DNA from: Sedimentisphaerales bacterium
GTDB taxonomy: Bacteria; Planctomycetota; Phycisphaerae; Sedimentisphaerales; SG8-4
Assembly (NCBI GenBank): GCA_016928975.1
Contig: JAFGJR010000272.1
Span: forward strand, 1 to 64,000
Length of the DNA: 64,000 nt
Direction of reading: 5' to 3'
Part shown: in pieces, positions 52,597-61,005 of the stretch
Layout of the letters: the number at the start of each line of letters is the position of its first letter
Numbering within the stretch: the stretch's first letter is position 1
Made by a program: the position numbers and the translations under genes
The notes under the pieces: model-generated
The model's database searches: none
Told to the model about the DNA's origin: nothing
The model's input: only the letters and a program-made list of their open reading frames with translations

Positions 52597-53358
52597 ATGA
52601 GAAAGCCGTTCATGGCCGGCAACTGGAAGATGAATACGGACAGCCAGTCGAGCGTATCCCTGGCGAAGGGCGTTGCTGCCGGCTCGGCCGGCGCAGCGGA
52701 CGAGCGTGTTGACGTGGCAGTGATCCCTCCGTTCGTATACCTGGAAGCGGTGGCGAAGGCACTGAGTTCCTCGGCCATCGCGGTGGGCGCCCAGGATGTC
52801 TACTTCGAGCCCAAGGGGGCGTTCACCGGTGAGATCAGCCCGGCCATGCTGAAAGACGTTGGCTGCACGTACGTTCTGTGCGGGCACTCCGAGCGTCGCC
52901 ACGTTGTCGGCGAGAGCGACGATCTCGTGGGCAAGAAGGTGGCGGCCGCCATCAACGGAGGCCTGTTGCCGATCCTGTGTGTCGGCGAGCTGTTGGAGGA
53001 GCGTGACAGCGGCCAGACGGAGCCGGTCGTGGAGCGGCACTTGCGGACCGGCCTGGCGGGTCTTGGCGTCGAGAAGATGGCGGCGGTGACCATCGCATAT
53101 GAGCCGGTCTGGGCAATCGGGACCGGCCGGACCGCCACGCCGCAACAGGCCCAGGAAGTCCATCAGTTCATTCGCGGCCTGCTGACGAAAATGCACGGCA
53201 AAGACCTTGCCGGGCAGACTCGAATCCTCTATGGTGGATCGGTCAAGCCCGAAAATGCCCGGGAGCTGATGGCCCAGGCGGACGTGGATGGCCTGCTCGT
53301 CGGCGGCGCCAGCCTGAAGGCCGACGATTTCGCGAAGATCATCCAGGCGGGCGTGTGA
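52597..53358 (+). CDS. tpiA: Triose-phosphate isomerase
   Basis: 253 aa from ATG 52597, preceded by AGGAG. Family motifs are RKPFMAGNWKMN (substrate lysine), VLCGHSERR (catalytic histidine region), and AYEPVWAIGTGRTATPQQAQEVH with the catalytic glutamate. The phosphate-binding YGGSVKPEN and LVGGASLKADDF close the barrel. It interconverts dihydroxyacetone phosphate and glyceraldehyde 3-phosphate in glycolysis. The order tpiA-secG seen here is common in many bacteria. Confidence 0.97.
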   Translation: MRKPFMAGNWKMNTDSQSSVSLAKGVAAGSAGAADERVDVAVIPPFVYLEAVAKALSSSAIAVGAQDVYFEPKGAFTGEISPAMLKDVGCTYVLCGHSERRHVVGESDDLVGKKVAAAINGGLLPILCVGELLEERDSGQTEPVVERHLRTGLAGLGVEKMAAVTIAYEPVWAIGTGRTATPQQAQEVHQFIRGLLTKMHGKDLAGQTRILYGGSVKPENARELMAQADVDGLLVGGASLKADDFAKIIQAGV

Positions 53359-53476
53359 CCCTGCACGCCGCCATTGGAACGGCAGACCCGCACCAGGAGG
53401 CGGGGCTGCGTCGTATAGTATGGAGCCGTCCTTTCCAGGCCGGCGTGTTTGACTGACTCATTGTTGAGGCGTGCCT

Positions 53477-53974
53477 ATGACTGTTCAACCGGTATTGGCG
53501 GTCGGAATTCTGATGAATTTGGTAGCCGTTCTGTTCACTCTGGTTGCCGTGGTCCTGATTCTTCTGGTCCTGATTCAGAAAGGTCGGGGCGGCGGACTGA
53601 GTGCGGCGTTCGGCGGCGGTATGGCCAGCGGGTTGCTGGGCTCCAAAACGGGCGACTTCCTGACATGGGCGACGATCATCGTGGTGTCGGTATTCCTGGT
53701 CCTGGCCGTAGTGCTGGCCCGATTCTATAGGCCCAACGTCAGCGAGTACGGCGGTGCTGCGACCAGTACTTCACAGCCCGTGACGAAGGGCACGCCGGTG
53801 CAGCCGTCCGGTGCGACGTCGCAGCCCGCACCGCAGGAACCGGCGCCGGCACCGGCCGAACAACCGAGCGGCATGGATGCCGGTGCGACAGCACCTCAGA
53901 CTGAGCCTCCGGCGACGCCACCGGCCGGCGGGGCAACCACGCCGGCTCCGGAGACGGGCGCCACGGGCGGCTAA
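53477..53974 (+). CDS. secG: Preprotein translocase subunit SecG, with long C-terminal tail
   Basis: 165 aa from ATG 53477 (a GTG at 53471 is possible). Two membrane helices (LMNLVAVLFTLVAVVLILLV and WATIIVVSVFLVLAVVLARF) flank the typical SecG loop LIQKGRGGGLSAAFGGGMASGLLGSKTGDFL. The remaining 80 or so residues are a Pro/Ala/Thr-rich tail (TSTSQPVTKGTPVQPSGATS, APAPAEQPSGMDAGATAP), much longer than in E. coli SecG and probably disordered. It joins SecYE in the Sec translocon. tpiA lies 118 bp upstream. Confidence 0.92.
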   Translation: MTVQPVLAVGILMNLVAVLFTLVAVVLILLVLIQKGRGGGLSAAFGGGMASGLLGSKTGDFLTWATIIVVSVFLVLAVVLARFYRPNVSEYGGAATSTSQPVTKGTPVQPSGATSQPAPQEPAPAPAEQPSGMDAGATAPQTEPPATPPAGGATTPAPETGATGG

Positions 53975-54056
53975 GCACATGGATGAAGTGGTGGACGGCA
54001 TTGACATGTGAGAGGTTCCTTTTCCAGCAGCAGTTTCGAGGCAAGAGCACACTTCT

Positions 54057-54941
54057 ATGCTCAACAGCATGACCGGATATGGCGAAGCGGAGGGCGTCCT
54101 TGACGGCGTCTCCTACGCCATTGAGATCAAGGCCGTCAATAACCGCTATCTCAAGACGATTGTCAAGTTGCCCGACACGTGCATCTTCCTCGAAGAGGAC
54201 ATCGACAAGGAGCTGCGGCGCAGTCTCTCCCGGGGCACGATCAACTGCGTCCTTCGATTCAAAAGCGTCTCCGCGAGCGCCTTGTTCGAGATCGACGAGG
54301 CGGCGTTGAAGTCCATCGTGGCCAAGCTCAATGGAGTGAGCGCCTCCGTCGGCGTCAAGGGCCAGATCGATCTGGCCGGTCTGCTGGCCTTGCCGGGAAT
54401 CGTTCGACCGGTGCTGCCCGATGAGGAGGCCGGTGCCAGAGTCAAGGAATTCGTGCTGCGGCTGACCCGGGACGCCGTCGAGAAGCTCAAGCGGATGCGA
54501 GAGGCCGAGGGCAAGTTCCTGGAGGCGGACCTGATAGGTCATTGCGACGCGATGGCTCGCGAACTGGAGGTGGTCGTCCAGCGCAGCGGCTCGGTCGTCG
54601 CCGAGTACGCCAAACGTCTTCAAAAACGCGTCGATGAGCTGTTGGCGGAGGCCAAACTCAAGCTTGATGAGGAGACGCTGGCACGCGAGGTGGCGATTCT
54701 GGCCGACCGGTCGGACATCTCCGAGGAGATCGCCCGACTGGACGCGCACCTGCAGCAGTTCCGTCAGATCTGCAAGATGGACGGGCAGGCCGGCCGACGG
54801 CTCGACTTCCTGAGCCAGGAGATGCTTCGCGAGGCCAACACCGTGGCCAGCAAGGCGGCCGACGCCCAGATTGCTCGGTCCGTGGTGGATGTCAAGTGCC
54901 TAATCGAGCGGATCAAGGAGCAGATTCAGAACGTGGAATAG
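54057..54941 (+). CDS. yicC: YicC family endoribonuclease-like protein
   Basis: 294 aa, normal for YicC. The N-terminus MLNSMTGYGEAEGVLDGVSYAIEIKAVNNRYLKTIVKLP is the family hallmark, and the C-terminal DUF1732 part reads EIARLDAHLQQFRQICKMDG and RRLDFLSQEMLREANTVASKA, ending CLIERIKEQIQNVE. YicC proteins degrade RNA or sRNA in E. coli. It sits upstream of gmk, as in many bacteria, and probably in one operon with gmk, rpoZ and the CoaC gene. Confidence 0.94.
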   Translation: MLNSMTGYGEAEGVLDGVSYAIEIKAVNNRYLKTIVKLPDTCIFLEEDIDKELRRSLSRGTINCVLRFKSVSASALFEIDEAALKSIVAKLNGVSASVGVKGQIDLAGLLALPGIVRPVLPDEEAGARVKEFVLRLTRDAVEKLKRMREAEGKFLEADLIGHCDAMARELEVVVQRSGSVVAEYAKRLQKRVDELLAEAKLKLDEETLAREVAILADRSDISEEIARLDAHLQQFRQICKMDGQAGRRLDFLSQEMLREANTVASKAADAQIARSVVDVKCLIERIKEQIQNVE

Positions 54942-55028
54942 ACCGTCGTTGCAGGGGAACCGCCCGCTCGCTTGGGCGTACAGAGAACATGGTGCGGCGG
55001 ATCCGATGGTATCTGACGTTGAGGTAAG

Positions 55029-55631
55029 ATGATCCAGGCGCGCGATCAGGAGAAACCCCAGGGCAGGTTGGTTGTCGTCAGCGGTCCTTCTGGCGTGGGC
55101 AAAAGCACCATCTGTCGGGAGGTCGTGAAGCGGTTGGACAATGCGTTCTTGAGCGTCTCGGTGACGACGCGCCCCAGGGGCCCTCGCGAAGAGAACGGCC
55201 GGGAGTACTGGTTCATCTCCCGCGAGGAGTTCCGTACGTGCATTGAGAACGGTACGCTGCTGGAATATGCCGAGGTCTTTGGAAACCTCTACGGCACGCC
55301 CAAGGACAAGACGGATGAGGCCCTGCACGCCGGCAAAGACGTGATCCTGGAGATCGATATCCAGGGCGGCAGGCAAGTCAAGGCGGTGTACCCGCAGGCG
55401 GTGATGATCTTCATCCTGCCTCCGAGCGTCAAGATCCTGGCCGAGCGGGTGGGCCACCGGGGTCGAGAGACCGCCGAGGCGGCCGCACGACGGCTCGGCT
55501 CCGCCGACGCGGAGACCACTGCTGCGCGGGAGTACTATGATCATATGGTGGTCAATGATGATCTCGAACAAGCCATCACGGAAGTGATCCGGATCATCGA
55601 GCAGGCACCGGGACTGGCGATTGATGATTGA
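55029..55631 (+). CDS. gmk: Guanylate kinase
   Basis: 200 aa with GAGG just upstream. The Walker A loop VVSGPSGVGKSTICREVV, the GMP-binding RPRGPREENGREYWFISREEF, EYAEVFGNLYGTPK and ILEIDIQGGRQVK and the lid-region motif LAERVGHRGRETAEAAARRLGS are all present. It converts GMP to GDP using ATP. The gene lies between yicC and rpoZ, the usual order in many bacteria. An iterated spacer follows its stop. Confidence 0.97.
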   Translation: MIQARDQEKPQGRLVVVSGPSGVGKSTICREVVKRLDNAFLSVSVTTRPRGPREENGREYWFISREEFRTCIENGTLLEYAEVFGNLYGTPKDKTDEALHAGKDVILEIDIQGGRQVKAVYPQAVMIFILPPSVKILAERVGHRGRETAEAAARRLGSADAETTAAREYYDHMVVNDDLEQAITEVIRIIEQAPGLAIDD

Positions 55632-55662
55632 CAATTGATGATTGAGGACTGAGGACTGAGGT
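55619..55662. repeat. Iterated spacer overlapping the gmk 3' end
   Basis: Near-direct repeats of ATTGATGATTGA and GAGGACTGAG. They begin in the last codons of gmk and fill the gap before rpoZ. The same style of short-period degenerate sequence occurs at 13949, 22573 and 57212. Confidence 0.45.
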
Positions 55663-55671
55663 AGACCAACG

Positions 55672-55953
55672 ATGCTGGAAGAACTGAAGAGTGAGGAGAT
55701 CGTCAAGAAGGTCGGCGGCCGGTTCAAGCTGGCGGCGCTGGTGCAACGGCGGATGACTGAGTTGCTCCAGGGCTCTCGGCCTCTGATTGAGGATACCGAG
55801 AATATGACGATGATGGAGATCGTGCTCCAGGAGATCTTGCAGGACAAAATCACGATCGATACGGCCACCCATGAGCGGAGGGTAGAAGCGATCGTGGAGC
55901 GGCGTGACATGGATGATGACGACGACCAGCCGCGAAGAAGAGGACGTTTCTGA
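55672..55953 (+). CDS. rpoZ: RNA polymerase omega subunit
   Basis: 93 aa. The helical core [27 protein letters not shown], then [16 protein letters not shown], is the RpoZ signature; the charged C-terminus [17 protein letters not shown] is a lineage-specific tail. It aids assembly of the RNA polymerase beta' subunit. It lies 40 bp after gmk and 7 bp before the coaC-type gene; the order gmk-rpoZ-coaBC is widespread. Confidence 0.9.
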   Translation: MLEELKSEEIVKKVGGRFKLAALVQRRMTELLQGSRPLIEDTENMTMMEIVLQEILQDKITIDTATHERRVEAIVERRDMDDDDDQPRRRGRF

Positions 55954-55960
55954 TGACCCC

Positions 55961-56551
55961 ATGCTGAAGGATCTGAACATCTTGCTGGGGGTAACGGGTG
56001 GGATCGCCGCTTACAAGGTCGTAGACCTGGCGAGCAAGCTGACCGCCGGCGGCGCCCACGTGCGGACGGTGATGACGAAAAGCGCGTGCCGGTTCGTCGG
56101 GCCCAAGAGCTTCGAGACGGTCACCGGGGCGCCGGTGTACACGTCCCTGTGGAACGATCCGGAGGATCGCAAGGGCGCCCACATCGTCCTGGCTGACTGG
56201 GCGGATGTCGTGGTCGTCGCGCCGGCTAGCGCCGACATCCTCGGAAAGATGGCCAACGGCATTTGTGACGATCTGCTCAGTACGGCCTTGTGCACGTGTT
56301 GGGCCAGGCCGATGCTGTTCGCCCCGGCGATGAACACCCGAATGTGGGAGAATCCCGCAGTGCAGCGCAACGTCGCGAGCCTGCGCGAGATGGGCGTCCG
56401 GATGGTCGGCCCCGCCATCGGACGCTTGGCCTGCGGTGACGAAGGGATCGGGAGAATGGCCGAACCCAAGGACATCCTGACGGCCATCGAAACCATCGGT
56501 GCCGAGCGCCTCCGCGCTAAGGTTGAGAAAAGCACGGATCACACTATGTGA
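55961..56551 (+). CDS. coaC: Stand-alone phosphopantothenoylcysteine decarboxylase (CoaC domain only)
   Basis: 196 aa from ATG 55961. It is a homo-oligomeric flavin cysteine decarboxylase: ILLGVTGGIAAYKVVDLASKL, DVVVVAPASADILGKMANGICDDLL, then FAPAMNTRMWENPAVQRNV, where the PAMNxxMW motif marks the substrate clamp. The C-terminus has GRLACGDEGIGRMAEP. The CoaB synthetase half usually fused to it is absent here and would have to be elsewhere. It decarboxylates 4'-phosphopantothenoylcysteine in CoA synthesis. The gene closes the yicC-gmk-rpoZ group. Confidence 0.92.
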   Translation: MLKDLNILLGVTGGIAAYKVVDLASKLTAGGAHVRTVMTKSACRFVGPKSFETVTGAPVYTSLWNDPEDRKGAHIVLADWADVVVVAPASADILGKMANGICDDLLSTALCTCWARPMLFAPAMNTRMWENPAVQRNVASLREMGVRMVGPAIGRLACGDEGIGRMAEPKDILTAIETIGAERLRAKVEKSTDHTM

Positions 56552-56699
56552 GCTTTCGTCGCGCTCGCAGATTGCTCCAGCAGGCCAAGACTCCACCATC
56601 CGTGCCGCCCTCCTTCCTTCAACCTGCCAGACTCGCGCTACGAGCGATTTCACCGATCCACTCCACGGTCAGGCCACAGACTGCTTTCGGGCCAAGACG

Positions 56700-57149
56700 C
56701 TACTCTGTAGAGACATTGGGCTCTTTGGCCGTCCGCTGACCGGCGAGGAGGGTGGCGAATTGGGTCGTCGATAGCCACTCGACCGTGCCGTTCAGGTGCA
56801 GGACGACGTAGCCGTCTTTCAGAAAGGAGGAAGGAAAGCGCTTTCGGGAGTAGGCCAAGATCGTGTCGGGGCGGGCGTCCAGACCGATCCATATCGCGCG
56901 ATACTTGACGTTGCCGATGCGGACGGCACCCTCCACGTCCTCCTTGATGCTGTCGACGAATGATTGCGAAGGCAATGCGCTGTACCGCTTTCGATACTCC
57001 AGGATGTGCTGGCCAAGCTGGGTCATCGCACGCATGGCCTCGGAACGGTTCACGTGGTCCTTGAGCTGCACCATTCCGACGACCGCCGCTATCGTGGCGG
57101 CCAGCACAATCAACGATTCAGTCAGGAGTGCCCGTTGCCACCTGTTCAT
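56700..57149 (-). CDS. Membrane-anchored protein of unknown function
   Basis: 149 aa from ATG 57149 (a longer frame reaches 57221 without better support). One membrane helix near the N-terminus (ALLTESLIVLAATIAAVVGMVQL) is followed by a soluble domain of about 115 residues (LGQHILEYRKRYSALPSQSF, KYRAIWIGLDARPDTILAYS, FPSSFLKDGYVVLHLNGTVEWL). The layout recalls small pseudopilin-like or type II secretion accessory proteins (helix then YRKRYSALPSQ), but no prepilin cleavage motif is present. It precedes nothing obvious in its operon; the RNase H-PurN gene ends 80 bp upstream. Confidence 0.6.
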   Translation of the reverse strand: MNRWQRALLTESLIVLAATIAAVVGMVQLKDHVNRSEAMRAMTQLGQHILEYRKRYSALPSQSFVDSIKEDVEGAVRIGNVKYRAIWIGLDARPDTILAYSRKRFPSSFLKDGYVVLHLNGTVEWLSTTQFATLLAGQRTAKEPNVSTE

Positions 57150-57228
57150 GCAAGGACTCAGGATTGTCGGCGCGCATGGCACACCCTGTGTGACTGACCG
57201 CGGACGATCACTTCCCAACAATCATCCA

Positions 57229-58284
57229 TCATCGACTATCCTTCACTATTCGCACGCGGTTGCCGTCGACCACGAGCCGGTCCTCGGCGAACCAACGGAT
57301 CGCCTGTGGGTACGCGAGGCACTCCTGCTGAAAGACGCGCTCCGCCAGCGTATCGGGCGTGTCGTCGTCGGCCACGGGGCAGGTTCGCTGCACGATGATC
57401 GGCCCCCGGTCGTACTCATTCGTGCAGAAGTGGACCGTGCAGCCACTGACCTTGCAGCCGGCGGCGAGCACCGCCTCATGCACGTGGTGACCCCACATGC
57501 CTTTGCCGCCGAAACTGGGCAACAGCGCCGGGTGGATGTTCATGACGCGGTTCTCACATCGCGGCGGGATCTTCCACAGGCACAGCCATCCGCCTTGGAC
57601 AACCAGATCCACGTTCGCTGCATCGAGCTCCCGGACGACGTGCTCACTGAACGTGTCAATATCGGGACAGTCCTTCTTTCGCACGATCTTCAGGGGCAAT
57701 CCCGCACGGCGGGTCTTCTCGACCCCTCCCGACGTCGAGAGCGAGCTGATCACGAGGGCGATCTCCGCATTGAGTTCGCCGCGGTTGATGCAGTCGAGGA
57801 TGTTCATCGTCGTCCTGCCACCGCCGCTGATGAGCACGCCCAGCCGGAGCTTCCTTTGCGGCTTTGCCGTTCCCTCGGTGATGTCCCGCCCGGCATCGAG
57901 CGCCTCGTTCACCAGCCGGTCCGCCTCCTTGTTCTGCTCGCGCATGACATGTCGGATGCTGAAGCCGTCGAACTGCATCCGCAGGGCGTTCACCTGCTCG
58001 TAGAGAGGCCGGATCGAATCGCTCTTGACCTTGTACAGGCCGGTAAGCTGCCTGACAAGAAGCTCGCTGTCGCTGAACACGGTCACATCCGTCGCCCCCA
58101 GCGCACCGGCGGCCTCCAGGGCGCGGAGCAAAGCGGTGTATTCGGCAACGTTGTTCGTGGTCTCGCCGAGCACGAAGGCCCGCCCCGCCAAGCGATTGCC
58201 AGCCGCGTTCGCCAGGATGAACGCCGCCGCAGCGGGGCCCGGATTGCCCCGGCTGCCGCCATCGACGTGTACAGTCACTTTCAT
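57229..58284 (-). CDS. RNase HI-like domain fused to phosphoribosylglycinamide formyltransferase (PurN)
   Basis: 351 aa. Residues about 1-130 form an RNase HI-like domain: VHVDGGSRGNPGPAAAAFIL (first Asp), NVAEYTALLRALEAA (Glu), TVFSDSELLVRQLTG (Asp) and HVMREQNKEADRLVNEALD, all four catalytic carboxylates present. About 145-351 form a PurN domain: KLRLGVLISGGGRTTMNILD, RVMNIHPALLPSFGGKGMWG with the catalytic Asn and His, and VSGCTVHFCTNEYDRGPIIV with the Asp. PurN formylates GAR in purine synthesis, and RNase H cleaves RNA of RNA-DNA hybrids. The frame runs without a break through the junction (GTAKPQRKLRLG). A CT398-like zinc-ribbon gene lies 18 bp upstream, as in actinobacterial RNase H fusion loci. 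Confidence 0.9.
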   Translation of the reverse strand: MKVTVHVDGGSRGNPGPAAAAFILANAAGNRLAGRAFVLGETTNNVAEYTALLRALEAAGALGATDVTVFSDSELLVRQLTGLYKVKSDSIRPLYEQVNALRMQFDGFSIRHVMREQNKEADRLVNEALDAGRDITEGTAKPQRKLRLGVLISGGGRTTMNILDCINRGELNAEIALVISSLSTSGGVEKTRRAGLPLKIVRKKDCPDIDTFSEHVVRELDAANVDLVVQGGWLCLWKIPPRCENRVMNIHPALLPSFGGKGMWGHHVHEAVLAAGCKVSGCTVHFCTNEYDRGPIIVQRTCPVADDDTPDTLAERVFQQECLAYPQAIRWFAEDRLVVDGNRVRIVKDSR

Positions 58285-58302
58285 CTTCGCCTACCGAGCG
58301 TC

Positions 58303-59040
58303 TCAGTACTCCTGCGAGGAGCTGAGCACCAGGATCCTCGTGCAGTTCGGGCAGCGGATGATCTCGTCCTTGCTCATAAGCACGTTGACGCTCTCGGCAG
58401 GGACGCCCATGTAGCAGCCGCCGCAACTGTACGCGGCCGTCCGCCCCTCCTGCTGCTCGATCGTGGCGACCGCCTCGCCATCGTAGGTATCGGCAACCCG
58501 GTTGAAGACCTCCAGCGCCCTGCGCGGAATGGTCTTGGCCACCTCGTTCCACTCCGCCTGGATCTTCGCGATCTCCGCCTCATGCTCGGCGACGGAGCTC
58601 TCCACTTTCTGTCGCGTCTGCTCGAGCTCCTGCTTCTGCACCTCGATCTGCTTGCGGATGTTCTCACACTCTCCCTCGTCGACCTCGATGGCCTTCATCA
58701 GCTCCAGGATCTGGCTTTCGATCTTGGAGTTGTCGGCCCGCGTGGTATTGAGCTGGGTGAGCACCGCTGCGTACTCCTTGTTGGTCTTGGCGGCGTTGAG
58801 AGATGCCCGAAGCTTGCTCACCTCCTGATCCCGGGTCTTGAGCTCCAATTCCAGGCGGTCAGACTGCATCTTCGTCAACTGGCATTCCTCTTTCTTGGCT
58901 TCGAGGGCATTTTGAAGACTTCGGACTTGGTTTTCCTGGAGGGTAATGCTTCTTTTGCTGCGGGCGAGTTTCGCTTTGGCGGCCCGGAGGCGATTTTCCA
59001 CACTCTGAAGTTTTGTTAACCCGTCTAATACAGGTCCCAT
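58303..59040 (-). CDS. Coiled-coil protein with C4 zinc ribbon (CT398-like)
   Basis: 245 aa. A long coiled coil (LQSVENRLRAAKAKLARSKR through EHEAEIAKIQAEWNEVAKTI, about 8-175) precedes a C-terminal C4 zinc ribbon, CGGCYMGVPAESVNVLMSKD and EIIRCPNCTRILV. This is the CT398/zf-RING_7 family found widely in bacteria, often next to RNase H or RNase P genes. The function is unsettled; links to secretion, sigma-54 or RNA processing have been suggested for relatives. It is the first gene of a two-gene unit with the RNase H-PurN fusion. Confidence 0.85.
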   Translation of the reverse strand: MGPVLDGLTKLQSVENRLRAAKAKLARSKRSITLQENQVRSLQNALEAKKEECQLTKMQSDRLELELKTRDQEVSKLRASLNAAKTNKEYAAVLTQLNTTRADNSKIESQILELMKAIEVDEGECENIRKQIEVQKQELEQTRQKVESSVAEHEAEIAKIQAEWNEVAKTIPRRALEVFNRVADTYDGEAVATIEQQEGRTAAYSCGGCYMGVPAESVNVLMSKDEIIRCPNCTRILVLSSSQEY

Positions 59041-59297
59041 TTAGGCTCCTCATGGCTGGCCGGAGCGCACCCTAACTGATTCCGGCACGGCAATCATTGA
59101 GCACAGTATTATGTCCGGCCGTCCAAGGCTCCGCAACCAAAAAATTGCACGCCCGCCGCCAGATTTTTCACCCTGGCCGCGCGATCCGTAAATCGTGTCC
59201 GGCCCGATACTTGGGTTCACCTGCCCACTCGGCTCCGGAACGGGCGTTTCCGCAGTGCCGGCCGGAGTTTGCATAACGGATTCCCCGGCCGAGACGA

Positions 59298-59303
59298 TAT
59301 AAT
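59298..59303 (+). promoter_or_regulatory. TATAAT box close to the M20 peptidase start
   Basis: A perfect TATAAT ends 9 nt before the ATG, and no ribosome site is seen between them. If this box is functional the mRNA would be leaderless or nearly so. The best -35 candidate (TTGCAT, 59269-59274) has a 23-nt spacer, which is too long, so the call is weak. Confidence 0.3.
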
Positions 59304-59312
59304 CGCGTCGCT

Positions 59313-60425
59313 ATGAAGGATCTGTTGAAACAACTGATACGAGCCGATTCGACGCCGGACAAAGGTGAAGCAGCGGCAGCCGAGGTGATCGCGAGGCGGT
59401 TCGCCAGGCATGGCGTGGACTGCCGCATCGACCGATGGAATGGAAACCGGGCCAATGTGATCGCGCATGTGAAGACCGGCCAAAGACGACCAGGACTGCT
59501 GTTTCTGGGTCATCTCGATGTGGTCAGCCCCGGCGAAGAGGCGTGGGATCATCCGCCGTTCGGAGCCGTCGAGGAAGAGGGCCGGCTCTATGGGCGCGGC
59601 GCCGTGGACATGAAGGGGGGGATCGCTGCCGTCGTGGCGGCCATCTGCCAGGTGACGGACTCCCGGGCCGCGCTACAGGGTGACATCGTCTTTGCCGCCA
59701 CGGCCGGCGAGGAGACTGACAGTGCCGGTGTGCAGCGGTTCATGCAACACCGAAGCGACCTGCCCCAGTTCGTCGGCGTTGTGATTCCGGAGCCGACCGA
59801 CCTCAGTGTTGTCACGGCCCATCGAGGCCTGTTCTGGCTGAAGATCACGACGCGGGGCAAGGCGGCTCACAGCTCCATGCCGCAGCGCGGCGTCAATGCG
59901 ATCACGTCCATGCGACGCGTGCTCGACGCGCTGGAGCAATACCGGATCCCGTTCGAGGCGCACCCGCTGTTGGGCACGAGCTCGCTGAGCGTCAACACGA
60001 TCCACGGCGGCGAGGCAGTGAACATCATTCCCGACCGGTGCACGATCGGCGTGGACATCCGCACGCTGCCGGGCCAGGACCACGAAACGCTGCGTTACGA
60101 CATTGAGTGCATCCTGGCGCAGCTCACGACGACCGTTCCGCAGTTCGACGCCGAGCTGACCATCGAGCGTTCCGCTCAGGCGATGGAGACCGACCCAGAG
60201 AGCGACTTCGTCAAGAGGTTCTGCGCCGCCGTGGACGTCGATCTGACGAACGTGATCGGCTTCACCACAGACGCCTCGCACGTGTTGCCGCTCGGCGTCC
60301 CCATCGTCATCTTCGGCCCGGGCAAGCCGAAGCTCTGTCACCAGGTCGATGAGTACATCGGCCTGGCCGACGTACGAGCCGGCGCCGATTTCTTCAAGCA
60401 GGTCATCCTGAGATTCCTGACTTGA
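59313..60425 (+). CDS. M20 family metallopeptidase (ArgE/DapE/CPG2-like)
   Basis: 370 aa. Metal ligands are visible in LLFLGHLDVVSPGEEAW (His, Asp), GRGAVDMKGGIAA (bridging Asp), ATAGEETDSAG (catalytic Glu pair) and PEPTDLSVVTAHRG, with the C-terminal histidine in KPKLCHQVDEYIG. The lid/dimerisation domain starts at TRGKAAHSSMPQRGVNAITS. The family hydrolyses acyl-amino acids, N-succinyl-diaminopimelate or peptides; no feature allows a choice. A GNAT gene begins 3 bp after the stop, so the two are likely co-translated. Confidence 0.92.
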   Translation: MKDLLKQLIRADSTPDKGEAAAAEVIARRFARHGVDCRIDRWNGNRANVIAHVKTGQRRPGLLFLGHLDVVSPGEEAWDHPPFGAVEEEGRLYGRGAVDMKGGIAAVVAAICQVTDSRAALQGDIVFAATAGEETDSAGVQRFMQHRSDLPQFVGVVIPEPTDLSVVTAHRGLFWLKITTRGKAAHSSMPQRGVNAITSMRRVLDALEQYRIPFEAHPLLGTSSLSVNTIHGGEAVNIIPDRCTIGVDIRTLPGQDHETLRYDIECILAQLTTTVPQFDAELTIERSAQAMETDPESDFVKRFCAAVDVDLTNVIGFTTDASHVLPLGVPIVIFGPGKPKLCHQVDEYIGLADVRAGADFFKQVILRFLT

Positions 60426-60428
60426 ACC

Positions 60429-60920
60429 ATGACCGTACAACTGACATTTCGATCAGCAGTAGAGTATGAGCCCGGCACCATCTACACGATCCTGGCGGAG
60501 TGCTACGCCGATTTCATGGACGCCGCGTTCCGAGACACACTCAGGCAATTCGACCACAGAGTCTTCGCGGCCCCGGACACGGTTGGGGCCTGCGCGATCA
60601 TCTCGTCCGTCGGCGGTGAGACCGCCGGTTTCTTCTCACACGGCCCGCCTCAATACCCCGAGGTCGGCGTCATCGGCCACAACGGCGTGCGGCCGATCTT
60701 CCAGAATAGAGGCTATGGAACTCAGCAGATCCAGGAAATCCTTCGGCGGTTCGCCTCACGCGGGTTTGCCCGTGCACGCGTCTCAACGTCGGAACACCCC
60801 TTTTTCGCCCCGGCCCGCAGGATGTACGAGAAGTGCGGCTTCCGCCAATGCGGAACAACGCCCGACGACAGGTGGGGACCCTATCAAGTCGTGCACTATG
60901 AGAGACTGCTGACCATCTGA
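60429..60920 (+). CDS. GNAT family N-acetyltransferase
   Basis: 163 aa. The acetyl-CoA-binding loop is RPIFQNRGYGTQQIQEILRRFASRG (the Q/RxxGxG/A motif), with a preceding strand VGVIGHNGV and a following strand RARVSTSEHPFFAPARRMYEKCGF. The N-terminus (QLTFRSAVEYEPGTIYTILAECY) is typical of GNAT substrate-binding helices. The substrate is unknown. The gene starts 3 bp after the M20 peptidase stop. Confidence 0.88.
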   Translation: MTVQLTFRSAVEYEPGTIYTILAECYADFMDAAFRDTLRQFDHRVFAAPDTVGACAIISSVGGETAGFFSHGPPQYPEVGVIGHNGVRPIFQNRGYGTQQIQEILRRFASRGFARARVSTSEHPFFAPARRMYEKCGFRQCGTTPDDRWGPYQVVHYERLLTI

Positions 60921-61005
60921 GGCAGGGCAAACGGTGCCGACAGGCGGCAACCGCGGTCGAGCCGACCATCCCACGGAAATACAGGCGCACGATGCCCTCA
61001 GCCTG

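Noticed and set aside
56863..59019. 718-codon open frame on the plus strand
   Set aside because: It is antisense to the RNase H-PurN and zinc-ribbon genes, which have intact catalytic motifs.
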